Assembly: GCA_001247695.2 (NCBI GenBank)
Contig: LGRX02025922.1
Location: 1 to 64,000, forward strand
Length of the DNA: 64,000 nt
DNA from: Cymbomonas tetramitiformis
Lineage: Eukaryota; Chlorophyta; Pyramimonadophyceae; Pyramimonadales; Pyramimonadaceae
Direction of reading: 5' to 3'
How positions within the stretch are numbered: the stretch's first letter is position 1; the number at the start of each line of letters is the position of its first letter. A program made the translations under genes and the position numbers. Shown here one piece after another: positions 33,031-45,700 of this stretch. The notes beneath the pieces are model-generated. The model ran no database searches. It had not been told where the DNA came from and saw only the letters and a list, made by a program, of their open reading frames with translations.

Positions 33031-33127
33031 GCATGTCATGTCATGTCATGTCATGTCATGTCATGTCATGTCATGTCATGTCATGTCATGTCATGTCATG
33101 TCATGTCATGTCATGTCATGTCATGTG
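33031..33127. repeat. (ATGTC)n pentanucleotide array
   Basis: About 19 perfect ATGTC units follow the hAT target duplication. The sequence probably expanded from the TGACATG motifs of the palindromic element it lies in. Confidence 0.95.
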
Positions 33128-33230
33128 TCATAATGACATACAGTCGTCAAGTATTGCCAGTACGGTCGACTATGACATGTACAGTCAGTATGTCTGTCAT
33201 CCACCTAAGGTGAGTGACATATGTCATCGA

Positions 33231-36138
33231 GAGGCCAAGTATATGGCATGGAGATGGCGAAGCAAGATAAGTCTTTAAGAACTGAATTGTTCTGTCAAGA
33301 CGCATCTTCGCTTCTAGCATGCACTGAACAGCATGCGAGCATCAATAATGGCTATATTGTCTGGCCGATGCGTCAAGTTCACCTAGTGCTCTCGAGTTCA
33401 CAACTCGATGGTGGTAACGCGTGCGACGCGTGAGAGCACTAGAGTATATGAGGAGCATTGAGCTCAAGCACGCACTTCTGGTCTACAGATTGCTGCACTC
33501 ATACACCCACCAAATACTTGCACGTAACTGTTACAGTTCCATAACAGTCGTGCCGTGACATTGGTATTCTATTCGCTCAGGCGAGAACGAGAACAGACTC
33601 GAGTGTAAGCAGCGAAAACGTGTTTCTGATATAGTGTATACAGGCGCAACGAAGTTCGCATATATCGCATATCAGCAATCGCATCAGCGACCATTTGATA
33701 TATACAGCTGCGGAGAATAATCACGCGGCATAATTTCGAACATCTACACAGCATATCAGCGACCGACAGCGACGACGAGGTGTGCTCGCACACACATCGC
33801 ACACATGTCCTGTGATAAACTGTACAGATGCGCAATGCGCGAATCATTGTACGATATGCAGGAACAAGGCGCGCGTGTAAAATATGAGCATCAGCGATAC
33901 TCGTCATTCGCAATGAGAATAGAGAAGCGCGAGAAACACAGTGCAGGCGCACGCATGAATGATGCAGTATAGCGCATGTGCGCATGCGTGATAGCAGTGC
34001 GCAGTCGCATTGTGCGGCTGTTATAGAGAATGATACTGCACATCGGCATTATGATCGTCATGCACACATAAAATGGCGCATATGAATCACCAAATCTTGT
34101 CATTCGTAACGAGAAATTCTACGCGCGAGCTGCAGTATATTAGAATGCAACATACAGTCGTATGGTACGACTGTGATAATAAAAGATGCTGAACATTGCA
34201 GTGACATCGCGCAGCATCGCACTGACATCAAGAATGTATATACAATATACATAGTGTGATTTTACATATAACAGTGTATACATCAATTGACATGTATTGC
34301 ACACATCATGCATTGAATGGTAATAAAATGCATGCATGTGAATATATGCACACCAGCCTGATCACGATAGCGGCTGGTATATATCACAATACACCGGTAT
34401 CACACTGCAATATATCACACTGCAACATGCATATTTCATATACATGTAAAAGCTTGCTAGTCCTGTATTACAAATATATTGAACATCCAAGCAGCATAAG
34501 ATGCCAGCCTTGATTGTTAGACGGGAAATAGCTCAGTTGTTCCATGACGTAGGATTTGGGATTGGACATCTGTTCTCCTGTTAATCAAGACTGGACACTC
34601 ATCAGACCTGCTTGTGAAAATTAACATACTCATCATCCAAAATGATTGAGATACAGGATTACAATATTGAAATATTTGAAGTACATCATGCTTGTTACGT
34701 GTTGTTCATTGGTATACAGACTATACATGTATGATTAAGTTAACATAACTTAACTTATCTCAAATTATTTCAAATGTGTGTCATCAAACAGCAAGTGTAT
34801 ACATACACACACACATACAGTAGGTATACACGAATATACTTATCTCAGTACTTATCTCAGATATATATTGACATTACACTCAATCAGTAAAGTGTAAATG
34901 ATAAATGTAAGTATGCAAATATATATATACATATACATTATGTAATAATGCATACATACCAGCCACAAACACATGTGCGTGTGGACTGTCAGTGATGGCG
35001 ATACATAAGGGGCAGGAGCAAACAACCTGCTGCAGGGTTGGATGGAGATATCTCCAGACCCGAAGGCAGTATACAGTGCTCAAATACAGTTGGTCACTGT
35101 TGAGCACTGTCCATGCATCCCCACGAATCGCTGGGGCAACTACATCCTCCACAAAAGCATGTGTGATGATAAGGCTATACAGTATATTGGCCATGGGTTT
35201 CAATCAGTAAAACCCCTGGGAATTGACCATATAAATATCTTCACAGAAACACCATGAAACAGATCATTTTAGATTTCATGTGTGATGATAAGTTACCTTA
35301 AAGAGTTGCGGAAGACGTGATACTGTGACAGACAGTATATACATACTGAGACTTATATATCTGAAATATAAGGCTCAAAGTGGCAAAAATGGGTGAAAAA
35401 GTCACACGTTCAATTTAAAAATGAATTTTTGGGTCCAAAATTTTCGCGGATTCCAATTTTATACCTATTAAGGTACTAAAAGATCACCATGCCACATTTC
35501 ATATCTCAGGTAACTACCTAAATATATTACATGTAACATCTAGGGGTGTAATACACACTTAAGATATTGCATAATAAACAGTGACATGCTGAACACAATT
35601 TTGCTTCTTTCTTTCAGAAAAATTGCACATTTGTTCACTTTAACCATTTTAAAAGGTTCCTGATATTATGTAACACCCTAAGGTCACTGAAGGCAATTAG
35701 GGTCACTGTAACTCACACTGCCTAAAATACCATGGAATACTACTGAAACACACAGTAAATTAGTATTATAGTCATGCTGAAATCAGCACGACCATGGCTA
35801 ACATTCCAGGGCTACATCCCAAGAACTGTAGGGCTACATCCCAAGAACTGTAGGGCTACATCCCAAGGACTGTAAGGCTGCATCCCACAGGGTTGCACAA
35901 TGCCTAATTGGAGTATATTCAAGGCACTTGACAACTGCATGGTAGTTCTACACTTCCTTGAGGGGGGAAGGTGTGGAATACTAAATATATATACATACTC
36001 CATTGCATTATATAATGCAGATAATGCACAGATATAATACATGTGCAATTACAGATATATATACATATATCACACACACACACACACACACACACATTCC
36101 GTAGTTGAAGGTTTTTGTTGGTGTTGGTGTGTTATAGA
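33231..36138. other. AT-rich region without a recognised gene
   Basis: No coding frame, RNA gene or transposon end is convincing. GGGAAATAGCTCAGTTG at 34524 looks like a tRNA box A but no box B follows. CA repeats lie at about 34807 and 36068-36096. At 35807-35880 GGGCTACATCCCAAGAACTGTA is repeated about three times. It may hold the 5' LTR of the Ty3-type fragment that follows, but I could not define one. Confidence 0.35.
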
Positions 36139-37680
36139 TGTCTGTTCCAGGATTTGATCCAAATCCGGCTCACTGGTTTTTTTGCTATCCTTGGTACCTA
36201 TGATGCATACAGCAGATTCAAGGTTCCACGCTGGATGACTGGTTATTCAGAGACACAGACTCGATATGATGGTGTAGGGTATTTTGACAACCTCGGTCGA
36301 TTGAAGCCCGACATGAGTAGATACAGAGATCCTGACACAGAACCAGATGCTCCAGAGACTCCATACACAGAGGATTTTGCACCACCAATATTTACAGATC
36401 CAGATGACAACCATGTAGTCCCAGCACCCGCAGTTCCTGCAGTACCTACTCCTAAGGTGAAAACGAATACACCAAAGGAATACAAGGTCGGACAAGATGC
36501 AGACGTCTGGATAGAGACGGTGGATAGGTATTTCGAGTTCACCTACCCAGGAGCAACAGACAAGGACCTGATTACAGTATTCCTCACATTTCTTCAGAAC
36601 AATGACAGACACTTCTTCCATGTTGTGGCACAATCTCCAACAGCCACATATGCAGAAATCAGGACCACATTCCTTCGACAGTTTGGAAATCCACATAAAC
36701 AGTCAGTAGCCAAAATACATTTGATGGAACTGCAGCAGGGTAATCAAACATTTTCAGATTATCTACGGACATTCACATCACTGGCCTCACTGGCAGCAGT
36801 CGATCTGGAGGATGACCAAATAAAGGATCGATTTGTCACGAATATGGGCTCAGATCTCAGACAGCAATTCAACCTCAAATTTCTCACAGAGACTGAGAGG
36901 AATAGCCTTTCGTGGTCACAAACCACAAAGGTCCTGCTCGACTTGAACTTTGTAGTTCATTCGAAGCAGTCAGAGACCCTGCACTATAGGGGCCAAAAGG
37001 AGCAGTCAGGTGGTCCAGCCAAGAAGGATAAGGGATTCCAAAGGCCGTGGCAACAAGCCATACAATACGACCGCAGCAATCAGAACCAACCCAATCAGAA
37101 TTCCCAGAAAAAGAAAGGGAAAGGCAAGGGATCAGGCAAAGGCAAGAAAAGGAAAATGAAAAGGATCAGCATCTTCTTCTTCTTCTTCTTCTTCTTCTTC
37201 TTCTTCCCAGTCCTGTGACCGATGTGGTCGTACAAATCACAGCAAAAAGGATTGCTTCGCAGTGAAGACAGAAGATGGAAACCCCATAAAAGGCAATCCT
37301 CCAGCTCAGAATCCTTATTATCGGAAAGGAGGACAACAGCAACAGAATAATCAGGGTGGCAAAAGTGAGTCTAACAAGCTCCTAAAAAACAGTCAACACC
37401 CTTCAGAATCAGCAAAGCCTCAATGCAGCAGTTACACAACCAGATCCAGCTCCAGCATCAGCTCCAGCTCCTCTACAGGGAAACTCCATGGGTACTGCAC
37501 AGGTACCAGTGATGAGAGCACCCCGGGGATAGATCAGCCTGAACATGCCACTGAAGCAAGTGGCCGGGTTGAGAGTATCTCAGAAGAAGTCCTTTCCAGT
37601 CTGACATTGCAGTTCCAGCAGACGGACACTCCCTCAGATCACATCGCAAAGATGCGGTCACAGACAGCACAGCTGAAATG
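36139..37680 (+). pseudogene. Ty3-type retrotransposon gag fragment with CCHC zinc knuckle
   Basis: The protein probably starts at ATG 36139 (MSVPGFDPNPAHWF); a shift at the T7 run near 36177 moves it into the long frame. Residues 130-260 fit the Retrotrans_gag domain: a Trp-x-x-x-Val-Asp-x-Tyr-Phe motif, then Phe-x-x-Phe-Gly, Leu-x-x-Leu-x-Gln-Gly and a Ser-Asp-Tyr-Leu motif. A Lys/Gly-rich stretch follows. After a second shift at the CTT microsatellite (about 37160-37206) comes CDRCGRTNHSKKDC, a perfect Cys-x2-Cys-x4-His-x4-Cys knuckle. The frame ends at 37680. No pol gene follows, so the element is broken, and both shifts lie at simple repeats. Confidence 0.8.
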
Positions 37681-37932
37681 ACAGAAGAACTGAAGAAGCT
37701 GTTGTTGTATAAGGGAAAAGTATATGGACATAGTACTCATATTTTGGCAGCTTGCACTTCCAGGAAGTCTACGAGCAATCCATTGAAAGAGATCGAGGAT
37801 CTTGTCATTCAATGCCAGAGGAATCTTTGCTTATGCATTCGAGGTAAGCACTGCACTGCTAGCGATTACGATTTGATTTGTCATATTTCAAATGTAAGTG
37901 GCCTTCTCAGTTTCTCGGGTTTTGTTTTGCAG

Positions 37933-39111
37933 ATGTCACAACCACCGAGGAGGCGGAACGGCTTCAATTTCTAGCCAAGCGCGCAAATACTTTTCTTGAA
38001 GGGTACAATGTTCAAATGCAACGTGACATTGCGGCAGGAACGTTCGAACTAAAAGAGAAGACACCGTGGGTGCTGCACGAGGCTCCCTTTGAGGTTATCG
38101 GACCCATGATGCCTGCTCCTTCGGGTGGTTTGAGCGCGCGAACGGACGACATGCGGAAGTACTGATTGTCGATGAGCCAATGGCTGATACGAATGGTAAT
38201 GACCGTGGATACACGGATGCACAACTAGCTGATTACGTGCAGGGCCTTCGGGACTCCGTAGCGGTTCACGTGCCTCCAGTACCTCGTCCTATCTACATCG
38301 GGGCACAAAAAAGTACCATTGGAAGACGAGCTCGAGATCATCTTGCGCAATACATTCTGGGAGAAACTGACGACCCGGACTACGATGTGAGCTACAGCAA
38401 GATGAAGAAAGGTAGCATGGTTGTGTTGATTGCTCCTGAATCCGAGGAGACTGCCCGGACGGAATACCCGTTTCGTATCGCTCTTGGAAGGAGCCGAGGA
38501 TGGTCGAGATATCTGTACCTTTATTTGTGAGGTACAAGAACAGCTGCTAAATGAGAAAGGTGAGAAATGTTTGTTGATGTGATTGCGGGCGCAACCTGCT
38601 TTTAACATCACATGTCAATCTAATACCTCTTTTATCTTCTTTCTGGTGCAGGAGAAAAATGTTTGCGGTGGTTGACTTGTGGTACATTTAAGCTCACGAG
38701 CGCCTCCCAAAAGGAGGCCCAGAATGCAGACTCCCGGCTTTCGAAGGAGAAGGCATCGAAATCTGAAAGTTTCCGGCTGCATCAACGTACCAAGCAGGTC
38801 GCGCCATATACACCAAGCGAAGTATTAGTAGCATGGGACTGGGACACGGAAGAGGAGCGCCGAAAGGTCAATGCAAGCACACAGCGATGGATCCCGGGTG
38901 AGCAATATGACTTGTTGGTCAAACGAGTCATCGCCAGCGACATGTCTAAGAGCTTTGAGCCACCCCAGCATAGAACACCCAAACTCTTACTGCGCGACGC
39001 AATCATGCCATTAGAGGATGAAGAGAACGCGGAGGCTGAAGAGGGTGGGAGTTCGGACGAGGAAGCCTCTTTGTCGTCCTTGTCCGATGATGACGACCAG
39101 ATGTGTGAATA
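37933..39111 (+). pseudogene. Unrecognised broken ORF, probably element-borne
   Basis: After a ttgcag acceptor at 37932 the frame encodes a helical stretch (FLAKRANTFLEGYNVQMQRD). Shifts near 38110 and 38475 lead into further frames that read naturally on. A proper intron (AATGAGAAAG|gtgaga to ggtgcag|GAGAAA) joins to a last exon ending at 39111 with an acidic Ser/Asp tail. A short intron-like gap separates it from a 37681 frame. Segments such as EYPFRIAL and VLVAWDWDTEEE resemble accessory ORFs in DNA elements, but I cannot name a family. The two shifts suggest decay. Confidence 0.4.
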
Positions 39112-39284
39112 ACTCGATCAGTCCGATGAACTTGTATATAGGAGTTGTCAAACAATGGTATATATTGTGAATATCTAATGTTGAACTATCGTTGTATTAC
39201 CTACCACGTTTGATTTCCTTGCACTCATTGTATGACTCATGCTATGCCTATACGCTGTATTTGTGCTTCGCATTCTTTCTATCA

Positions 39285-39570
39285 TGATGGGAGTATAAAG
39301 CTCGCTTTCACAACCATTCCATTTATTTCCGATTTTCGATCGCAACCAACGCAGCACCTGCAAGTTTCAAACAGTATGACCAGTGAACACGCACGCCCAT
39401 CAACATCGGACCTCTGCCTCATTTGCTCATTAGACCGTGCCGACTTCCTTCGAACGATCTCGGAAATCCAAGGCATGCAAGTTTACAAACGAGAAAGAAG
39501 CAGCACGTGCATGTGTCGCTTTCCGCAGAATGATGATGAAGCCAAAAAGACAAACAGCTCCGGTAAGTAT
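39285..39570 (+). CDS. Putative TATA-driven first exon, hypothetical protein
   Basis: A TATAAA at 39293 precedes an ATG at 39374 whose frame runs to a donor near 39560 (AGCTCCG|gtaagt). The peptide has two Cys-x-x-Cys-like spacings (DLCLICSL and TCMCRF). No family is recognised. The promoter-to-ATG stretch resembles that at 40300-40390, which suggests a local duplication of the 5' region. Confidence 0.3.
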
Positions 39571-40294
39571 GATGCTGTTCCGTATTTGCTGGTGCTTGTA
39601 CAAGACCCCCATCCCATATTTCACGAGAAAGATGCTGATGGTCTGTGGGCAAACGCAGCAGAAGTAGAGCAGCCAATAACGATGTCAACAAACGACAAGC
39701 TGGAGCCACAAGCCCAACCCAAAGGGGAACCTGCCGTATCTGGAGATGAAGGTTTGCACCCTAAAAAACTAATAGCATTGTATCCTGCGTGTATGACTTA
39801 AAATCCACTTGTTTATTGTGGTTCTTATATCATGGTATTGTAGTCGATTGTTTTGACCACCCTTGGTCTGTAGTAGGTTATTCCTCCCTTCAATATATTT
39901 CTCGGACGCCCATATTTTTGTGGGAATCCATCGATCATAGATTTAACACGTGTGATGTACGGGGGCACGCTTCGGTTGCAGCCGGCGCCGTACTGAGGCC
40001 ACCGACATTTGGATTGAGATATGACGAGTACAATGATGTCGGTGAATGAATTGATTACGACTTCGAACCCTCTCATGGGTACGGAAGTATCGATAATGGC
40101 AGCCACTTTGAATACTAGGCAAGCCTCGTCCCCTCAAATCCTTTCGGGAAATAATCGATGGTCAACAGGTCAACATTCCAACGACAATATGATTTTACAA
40201 TCGCACGAGCGCACATTTGCGAGCTCAGATTGTTCGGACGCCCAAGGAATCCTTGGGAACGCGTATCACATGGATGGAACAAACACCACATGTC

Positions 40295-40470
40295 TTCATG
40301 GTCATATAAAACTTGCTTTCACGGCATCCCTGTTCATTTTTTGCTTGCGCTCACCATCCACCCACCTCCTACCAACATTCCAAGAACATGGACGCTCAGC
40401 GAATCAACCTGACGGTTGATCCGAAACATGTTTTGTTTTTTTATCGTTCGGCCCTTCATCCGTGCGAGGT
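40295..40470 (+). CDS. Second putative TATA-driven first exon
   Basis: ATATAAAAC at about 40306 is followed by the same CTTGCTTTCAC block seen after the 39.3-kb TATA box. An ATG lies at 40388 and a donor (TGCGAG|gtacga) near 40468. It encodes about 27 residues starting MDAQRINLTVDPKH. It could be the start of a gene interrupted by the downstream non-LTR retrotransposon. Whether it belongs to the vault gene further on cannot be shown. Confidence 0.25.
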
Positions 40471-40861
40471 ACGATAGGAGAAGGCAAGCGCAAAGGAATT
40501 CAGTTGCTAGAATGAGAAACGGCGAATGCCCAGAGTGTATGAGGAAGTATTTTGACCTTTGGGAGGACAAGACTCAGAGGAACCGTTTATGGAGTATACA
40601 TTCTAACGAGAGGCACGACCCAGTGTGGCGTCGACCGTCGAGCCTTGGAGTCAGAACCATACCGTCCCCGTTTCCCCGAACCATACCGTTCACGCCTTCG
40701 TTGTCCGCCATCTACAGTAGCTGCAGCGTTACTGTTTAAACTGCAGAGTCACCCGAATTTTCGCCCCAACAATCTCGATTGATGGCCAGGTATGTACACC
40801 ACATGTATTTCTTGGGCAGGATTGCCTTGCTATCATCCTAGCCACAAATTCTAATCCACCT

Positions 40862-42660
40862 GTGCATTCTGTGTGCCCGCAGATGATGACACCAAGCTCC
40901 TCGCACACACATTGTGGTCCATTGGCTACTTTAAAATATGTAACTACACTTCTTCGTGAACGACAAGCCCAAGGAAACAGCAGACTCTCAACAAAAATGA
41001 CTGCACTCCAGGGAGAGCCCACAACCTGGACCCACCAACTGAAAACTGAGCGCAATTTCAGATGGGAGGCGCACCATGACCAAGCGCAACAAACCGAGGA
41101 GGAACAAGCAATAATACGGGACCCGGTACCCAACCAGCAGCAACAAGCCGACCAGACCCGAGACGAAGAAGACAGGCAAATAAAGGCCATGATGGGACAG
41201 AGGGAGGAAGAGGAGATGCTCCTTTTGCGTGAGGTGCAGAAGCACCAAGAACAACGGGAAACAGAAGGCATAACAGAACCCACCCGAGGAAACGGCCCCG
41301 AACCCGCAGAAACACCACCCCCACCCTCTGAAGAGGAAGAAATATTTAAGGAACTCAACGAGCTCGCGGAGAGAGCAGAAATGACCCAAGAAGAACACAA
41401 TGACGAGGGAATTTTTGACATGCTCAATGAACTCATTGAGCAGCGGGAAGAACCACAAGGGAATTCGACAAACGAAAAACAAGCTCACCACGACCGTGTC
41501 ACGGAGGAGTCTAGAGTCCATGCGATGATGGAGGACCCGATGCCCAGAACAAGATGGAAACAAAGAAAACACGACATGACACACAGAACGGAAAAGAGGA
41601 ACGCCCCCCCGGTTCAGGAGGGCAGGGCCACCGAGAGCTGGCTAAACGAAACAATGAAGCACCTCAAAGGAGACACGCCACTACACATAATAGCGAACGG
41701 CTTCTGGAAACGAGCCACATTTGCGGCACGTAAAACGGTACTCAAATGCAGACTGAGAATACTGCCAGCACAAGACTATGAGACGGCGAAAAACTCAGCC
41801 GGAGGAGGCGGAAAGTGCACCCTGGAAGGATGCGGACACAAAGGGGTGGACTACGCAAAGGGCTTCCTCATGAGGGTAGGGCATGCCCTAGGTGGATGCA
41901 ACAACCCACAAATGCGAGGGATGTTCACGGACAGGGCAGATGCCCACGCAGATGAGCTAAAACACATACTTGACCACCATAGGAAAGGGGGATGCAAAGT
42001 ACTCGCCTACACTGGAAAAAAGAGGGACCCAGGATTAAGCCAAGGGTACTCCCAAATTACATACTCACCAGGGGGCAATGCAGACACGACGGGAAGGACA
42101 ACCCAGGCAGAAACGATGGGCCCGACACCATACCGAGCTTTGTAGACATGGTCATGATAGAGGGCCTGGAAGACCTAGAGGACGGGTGGGAATGCACACA
42201 ACAGGAAGCACCAGCAAGAGTCAAAAACCTACACCTCATAGAGGTGGCCCACGCCGACGACGAAAAGTGGGGACCCAAGCTCCTGGAAAAATACATGAAA
42301 TACGGACCACTGCTACAATTGCTACGTAGACACGGATTCCGTGCCAAACTCCATGTCTTTGCAGTGGGCAGGACAGGCACGATGTACAAACACAACCAAG
42401 ACATACTCGAGCAACTTGGACTCAATAGAAAAGATGCCACACAGGCGCTACAAAGGATACACGACCTAACAGTAAACTATGCACACAGCACCTACCAGCT
42501 ATACAGAAAACTCAGACAAGAAAAGCAAGAGGAGGAAAGAGATGAGAACCACCCAGTGTAAATTGTCCCACTAAGGCCGCCACCTGTGGCGGTCCGGCCC
42601 AGAGTAGGGCCGGGGAAATTAATTTACTCATACGCCCAACGGGCGTGGTTTTTTCTTTTT
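40862..42660 (+). mobile_element. 3' end of a non-LTR (LINE-like) retrotransposon
   Basis: The frame 40862-42145 encodes a Glu/Gln-rich region, then a Cys/His cluster (CTLEGCGHKG...VGHALGGC), followed by an Asp-Arg-x-Asp-Ala-His segment. A one-base shift near 42020 moves into a frame ending at 42561. That frame has LHLIEVAHADD, then KYMKYGPLLQLL and HVFAVGRTGTMYKHN. This order is typical of the C-terminal part of non-LTR retrotransposons with a restriction-like nuclease. Reverse transcriptase motifs are absent, so the copy is 5'-truncated, as is usual for such elements. The tail has a GC hairpin (GGCCGCCACCTGTGGCGG) and ends in a TTTTTTC run near 42670. It lies directly upstream of the first visible vault-gene exon. 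Confidence 0.6.
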
Positions 42661-42710
42661 TCTTTTTTCTTTACACCCCATTTATATTGAAGACCCTCAT
42701 CTTTGAACAG

Positions 42711-45700
42711 GATCCCGAGGGAAGCCCTCGCGTTGAAGCACAATGAGTACATAAAAATACAGGACAAGGAGAGCGGCAAAATATGGATTGAGGCCGGAGT
42801 GAAGCTCGTTTTCCTCGAGCCCACTCACGTGGCAGTGTCGCGAGTGGCAACCGCATGGTCTCTCAAAGCAGACCAGTACGTAAAGCTAATCGATTCCTCA
42901 ACGGGCAAAATCCGCGTAGTCCGCGGTGAGCAGCTCGTGTTCCCCGGCGTCACTGAAAGTCTCGTCGGAGACGCAATCGCGAAGGCAATGCGGCTGAAGG
43001 CATGGGAATACTGCCTGGTCGTGGATTCCGCCACAGGTGAACAACTCATCTTTTTCGAAGGCGAGAGTAAGGGCTCAGGCATGTATGACTTCTTGCATAC
43101 CTGTTATACTCGAAGGCCGCATTGCTGGTTTCCCGATAATCTCGATGCCTTCTACGACCCAAACCCACCGTGATTAGAGCGTACCTCTGAGTGGTCTGGG
43201 AAGTTTGCCACGGGCTGATCGCGTCGATACTCACAGGTGATAGCAAGATTGTCAAAGGCCCGACCATGCTGTTCCTGGGACCCAGCGAAGCGGTGACTTC
43301 GGAAGGGAAGCAGCAGGTGCGAAGTACTTCTGCTGCCGTCGAGGCCCCGAAGCTCAACGCTTTCTCAAAATTCAGGCGGCTTGAATCTGCGGTTGCCAGC
43401 CTTGGTGTAGTATAATCTTCGCAGGCTACCTGCGCACTGGACCACTCCAAGACGCTAGAACGCTAGACTCAGGGCTGTGGGGACGGCGGAATCAGGCCGT
43501 TGAAGTGGACCAGGAGACGGCTGTCCTGGTGCGGAACAAGTGCACCGGTCAGCAGCGGCTCGTCACCGGTGGGTGCAAGAAATGACGGCTGCCTTCGATC
43601 TGCCACTCCTCGTTTGCCCCTTGAACTGCAACTCTCGTGTTCTTCATTTTTCCTTTGTCCCCTCCCTACCCAGGCCTGATGCCAAGCCAGTGCTCTCCCC
43701 TGGTGTGCCACTTCTTTGATATGCCACTCTTCCTTAGTCTGTCACTCGAACGGCCAGTGTCATTCTACAGCCCACTCTCACCATAACATTAGGACCGCTG
43801 CCAACGGTTGCGAACCTGTCCCCACACATCTGGGGTCAGCCTAAAGATGTTCCTGAGTGGCACCGGTGGTGAACAGATCCTCAACTTTTTTATCCCACTG
43901 TGGACGAGGAGATCCTCGAAGTACGCAAGCTGCTCAAGCTCGCCGACCACGAGAGCCTCATCTGTACGGACGACAAGGGTGACTTCCGTTACTTTTACGG
44001 CTCTTTGGAAAAACGGAACGGCCCGGAGGCCGAGCCGGTTCGCTCATTCTTCCTGCCTCCGTACTGGAGTCAGCATCCTCTCGTCTGGAGCCGCGGCCGC
44101 CGAAGGTTCGCCCTCGCGATTGCTCGCCCCCCCCCGCAGTTATCGAGTCTGACTGTCTTGTAGATTTTAGTTGCTTGATATTCACTTTCGCGATGCCACA
44201 TTGTTTGCAACTACCGACACTCTGAGTGCGCGACAGGGAGAAGCGAGACTTGGTGATTCACCGTTTCGACACTCGGCCACAATTCATGTCCTTCGAGGTT
44301 TGTCCACCCTTACGCATCTCCACCTTGTATCCGGCAGCACCTAATCGACCATAACCCTGTACCTCTGGAGGGTTCGCTGGACTGACATGGCCTCTTGGAG
44401 CTGCTATGGCACTTGAGGATTTTCCCCTACGCTTGTGTCGAGACTGGAACATCCCACCGAAACTCGCTGTGCTGGATGCAGTTCACCTGCCGAACGGCGG
44501 ACAACGTGGAGCTCCTACTGGAGGGAACATTCTTCTGGGAGGTCGTTAGTCTTCCAGGTGAGATATCGCCACATTCATCCACAAGATTCCCCTCCAGATC
44601 CATCCAGCTTTCTGCCACCTTGTGCCGTTCGACGCTGCTCTGAGTCACTTCTAGCAGCACGCACGTCATGTCCCTGTCAGAATCCTACCGTCGAAATCAA
44701 ATCAACTTATTTCTGGAAAAGCAGGGCCGAAAAAGTTTGACCTCGCTGCCTGGGTGCACTAATCTCCTTGTAATTGCGTCTTGCGCAGCAATGATGCGGA
44801 TGACGGGCGACGCCCCGGGTGACATTTGCAATCATGCGAGGTCGCAGTTCATTCAACTGGTCTCCAAGGTGTGTGATCGCTTCTAAAGCAACAATTCATA
44901 TTTTTGCTGAGCATTCACTTGCGATCACTGCTGCCGCCAACATGCCATATTTCGATTGGACGATCACATTCGATCACTACTGCGCCACCATCTCAAATTC
45001 GACTTTACCTGTCTTTCTCATGTTTGTGTAGCGATTGTGCAACGGTTAACGAGGTGGGACGCGGCGGATCTCAAATTGCATCGTTGGCAGGTCAAACTGC
45101 AAGAGTTCATGGATGACTTCAATGGGATCGCTTCTCGGGCACATAATGACGATCAGCACTTCTACGAAGCCCGTGGGATCAAAATCCACTGCCTGGAGAT
45201 CACCAAGTATTCTTGTGCTGACCGCAGTACTGCTGCCATCTTAGAACAGATCATCCAGGTACAACCTTCGAAGCCTTCGAATGTAAATTATTTTGAGTCT
45301 GCAATAGCACTGAAAGATTGCCATATCGATCTCGTTGTTGTTGCATCCCATCGCGAGATCGTGTGCCGACAACTTCATGAGGGGTGCCGTGCTCATGCTT
45401 TCTCAGTCATGCCAATGCAAACAATTCGTTGGCGAGTGATGTACAGTATATGAATTTATTGTATGGGATGTTGCATTTACGCGCAGGAAACCACAAACCG
45501 TATGAATCGCCTATCACATCAAGAGAGTGAGAATGAAGTAGCTGTGTTCAAGGTAAGAGGGCCATGCTCACTGAGTGCATTGGTATCGCCTGAATATTTT
45601 TGCAGAGTTTGCATGTCTGTTCCAGAGCGACAAAGAGTCAATTGAGCACCCACCTCTGGCCATGTGTGTCTCTGCACAAGCTGTATGTTGCCACAGGGTT

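Larger units (their letters stand above)
30765..33230. mobile_element. Second copy of the palindromic foldback, split by a hAT insertion
   Basis: The left remnant, 30772-30822, contains ATGACCGATGACATATGTG, as in the 19364 palindrome. The right remnant runs from 33018 to about 33230 and ends near GACATATGTCATCG. In the right remnant a pentamer ATGTC array (about 33031-33127) has expanded, followed by GTCGTCAAG..GGTCGACTATGAC. The hAT element occupies 30823-33017. Confidence 0.6.

Noticed and set aside
34524..34600. tRNA gene suggested by GGGAAATAGCTCAGTTG
   Set aside because: Only a box-A-like sequence is present; no box B, anticodon stem or acceptor pairing could be found.
40729..41584. Minus-strand Ser/Leu-rich frames of 198-235 codons
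   Set aside because: They mirror the Glu/Gln-rich coding strand of the non-LTR retrotransposon and have no features of their own.
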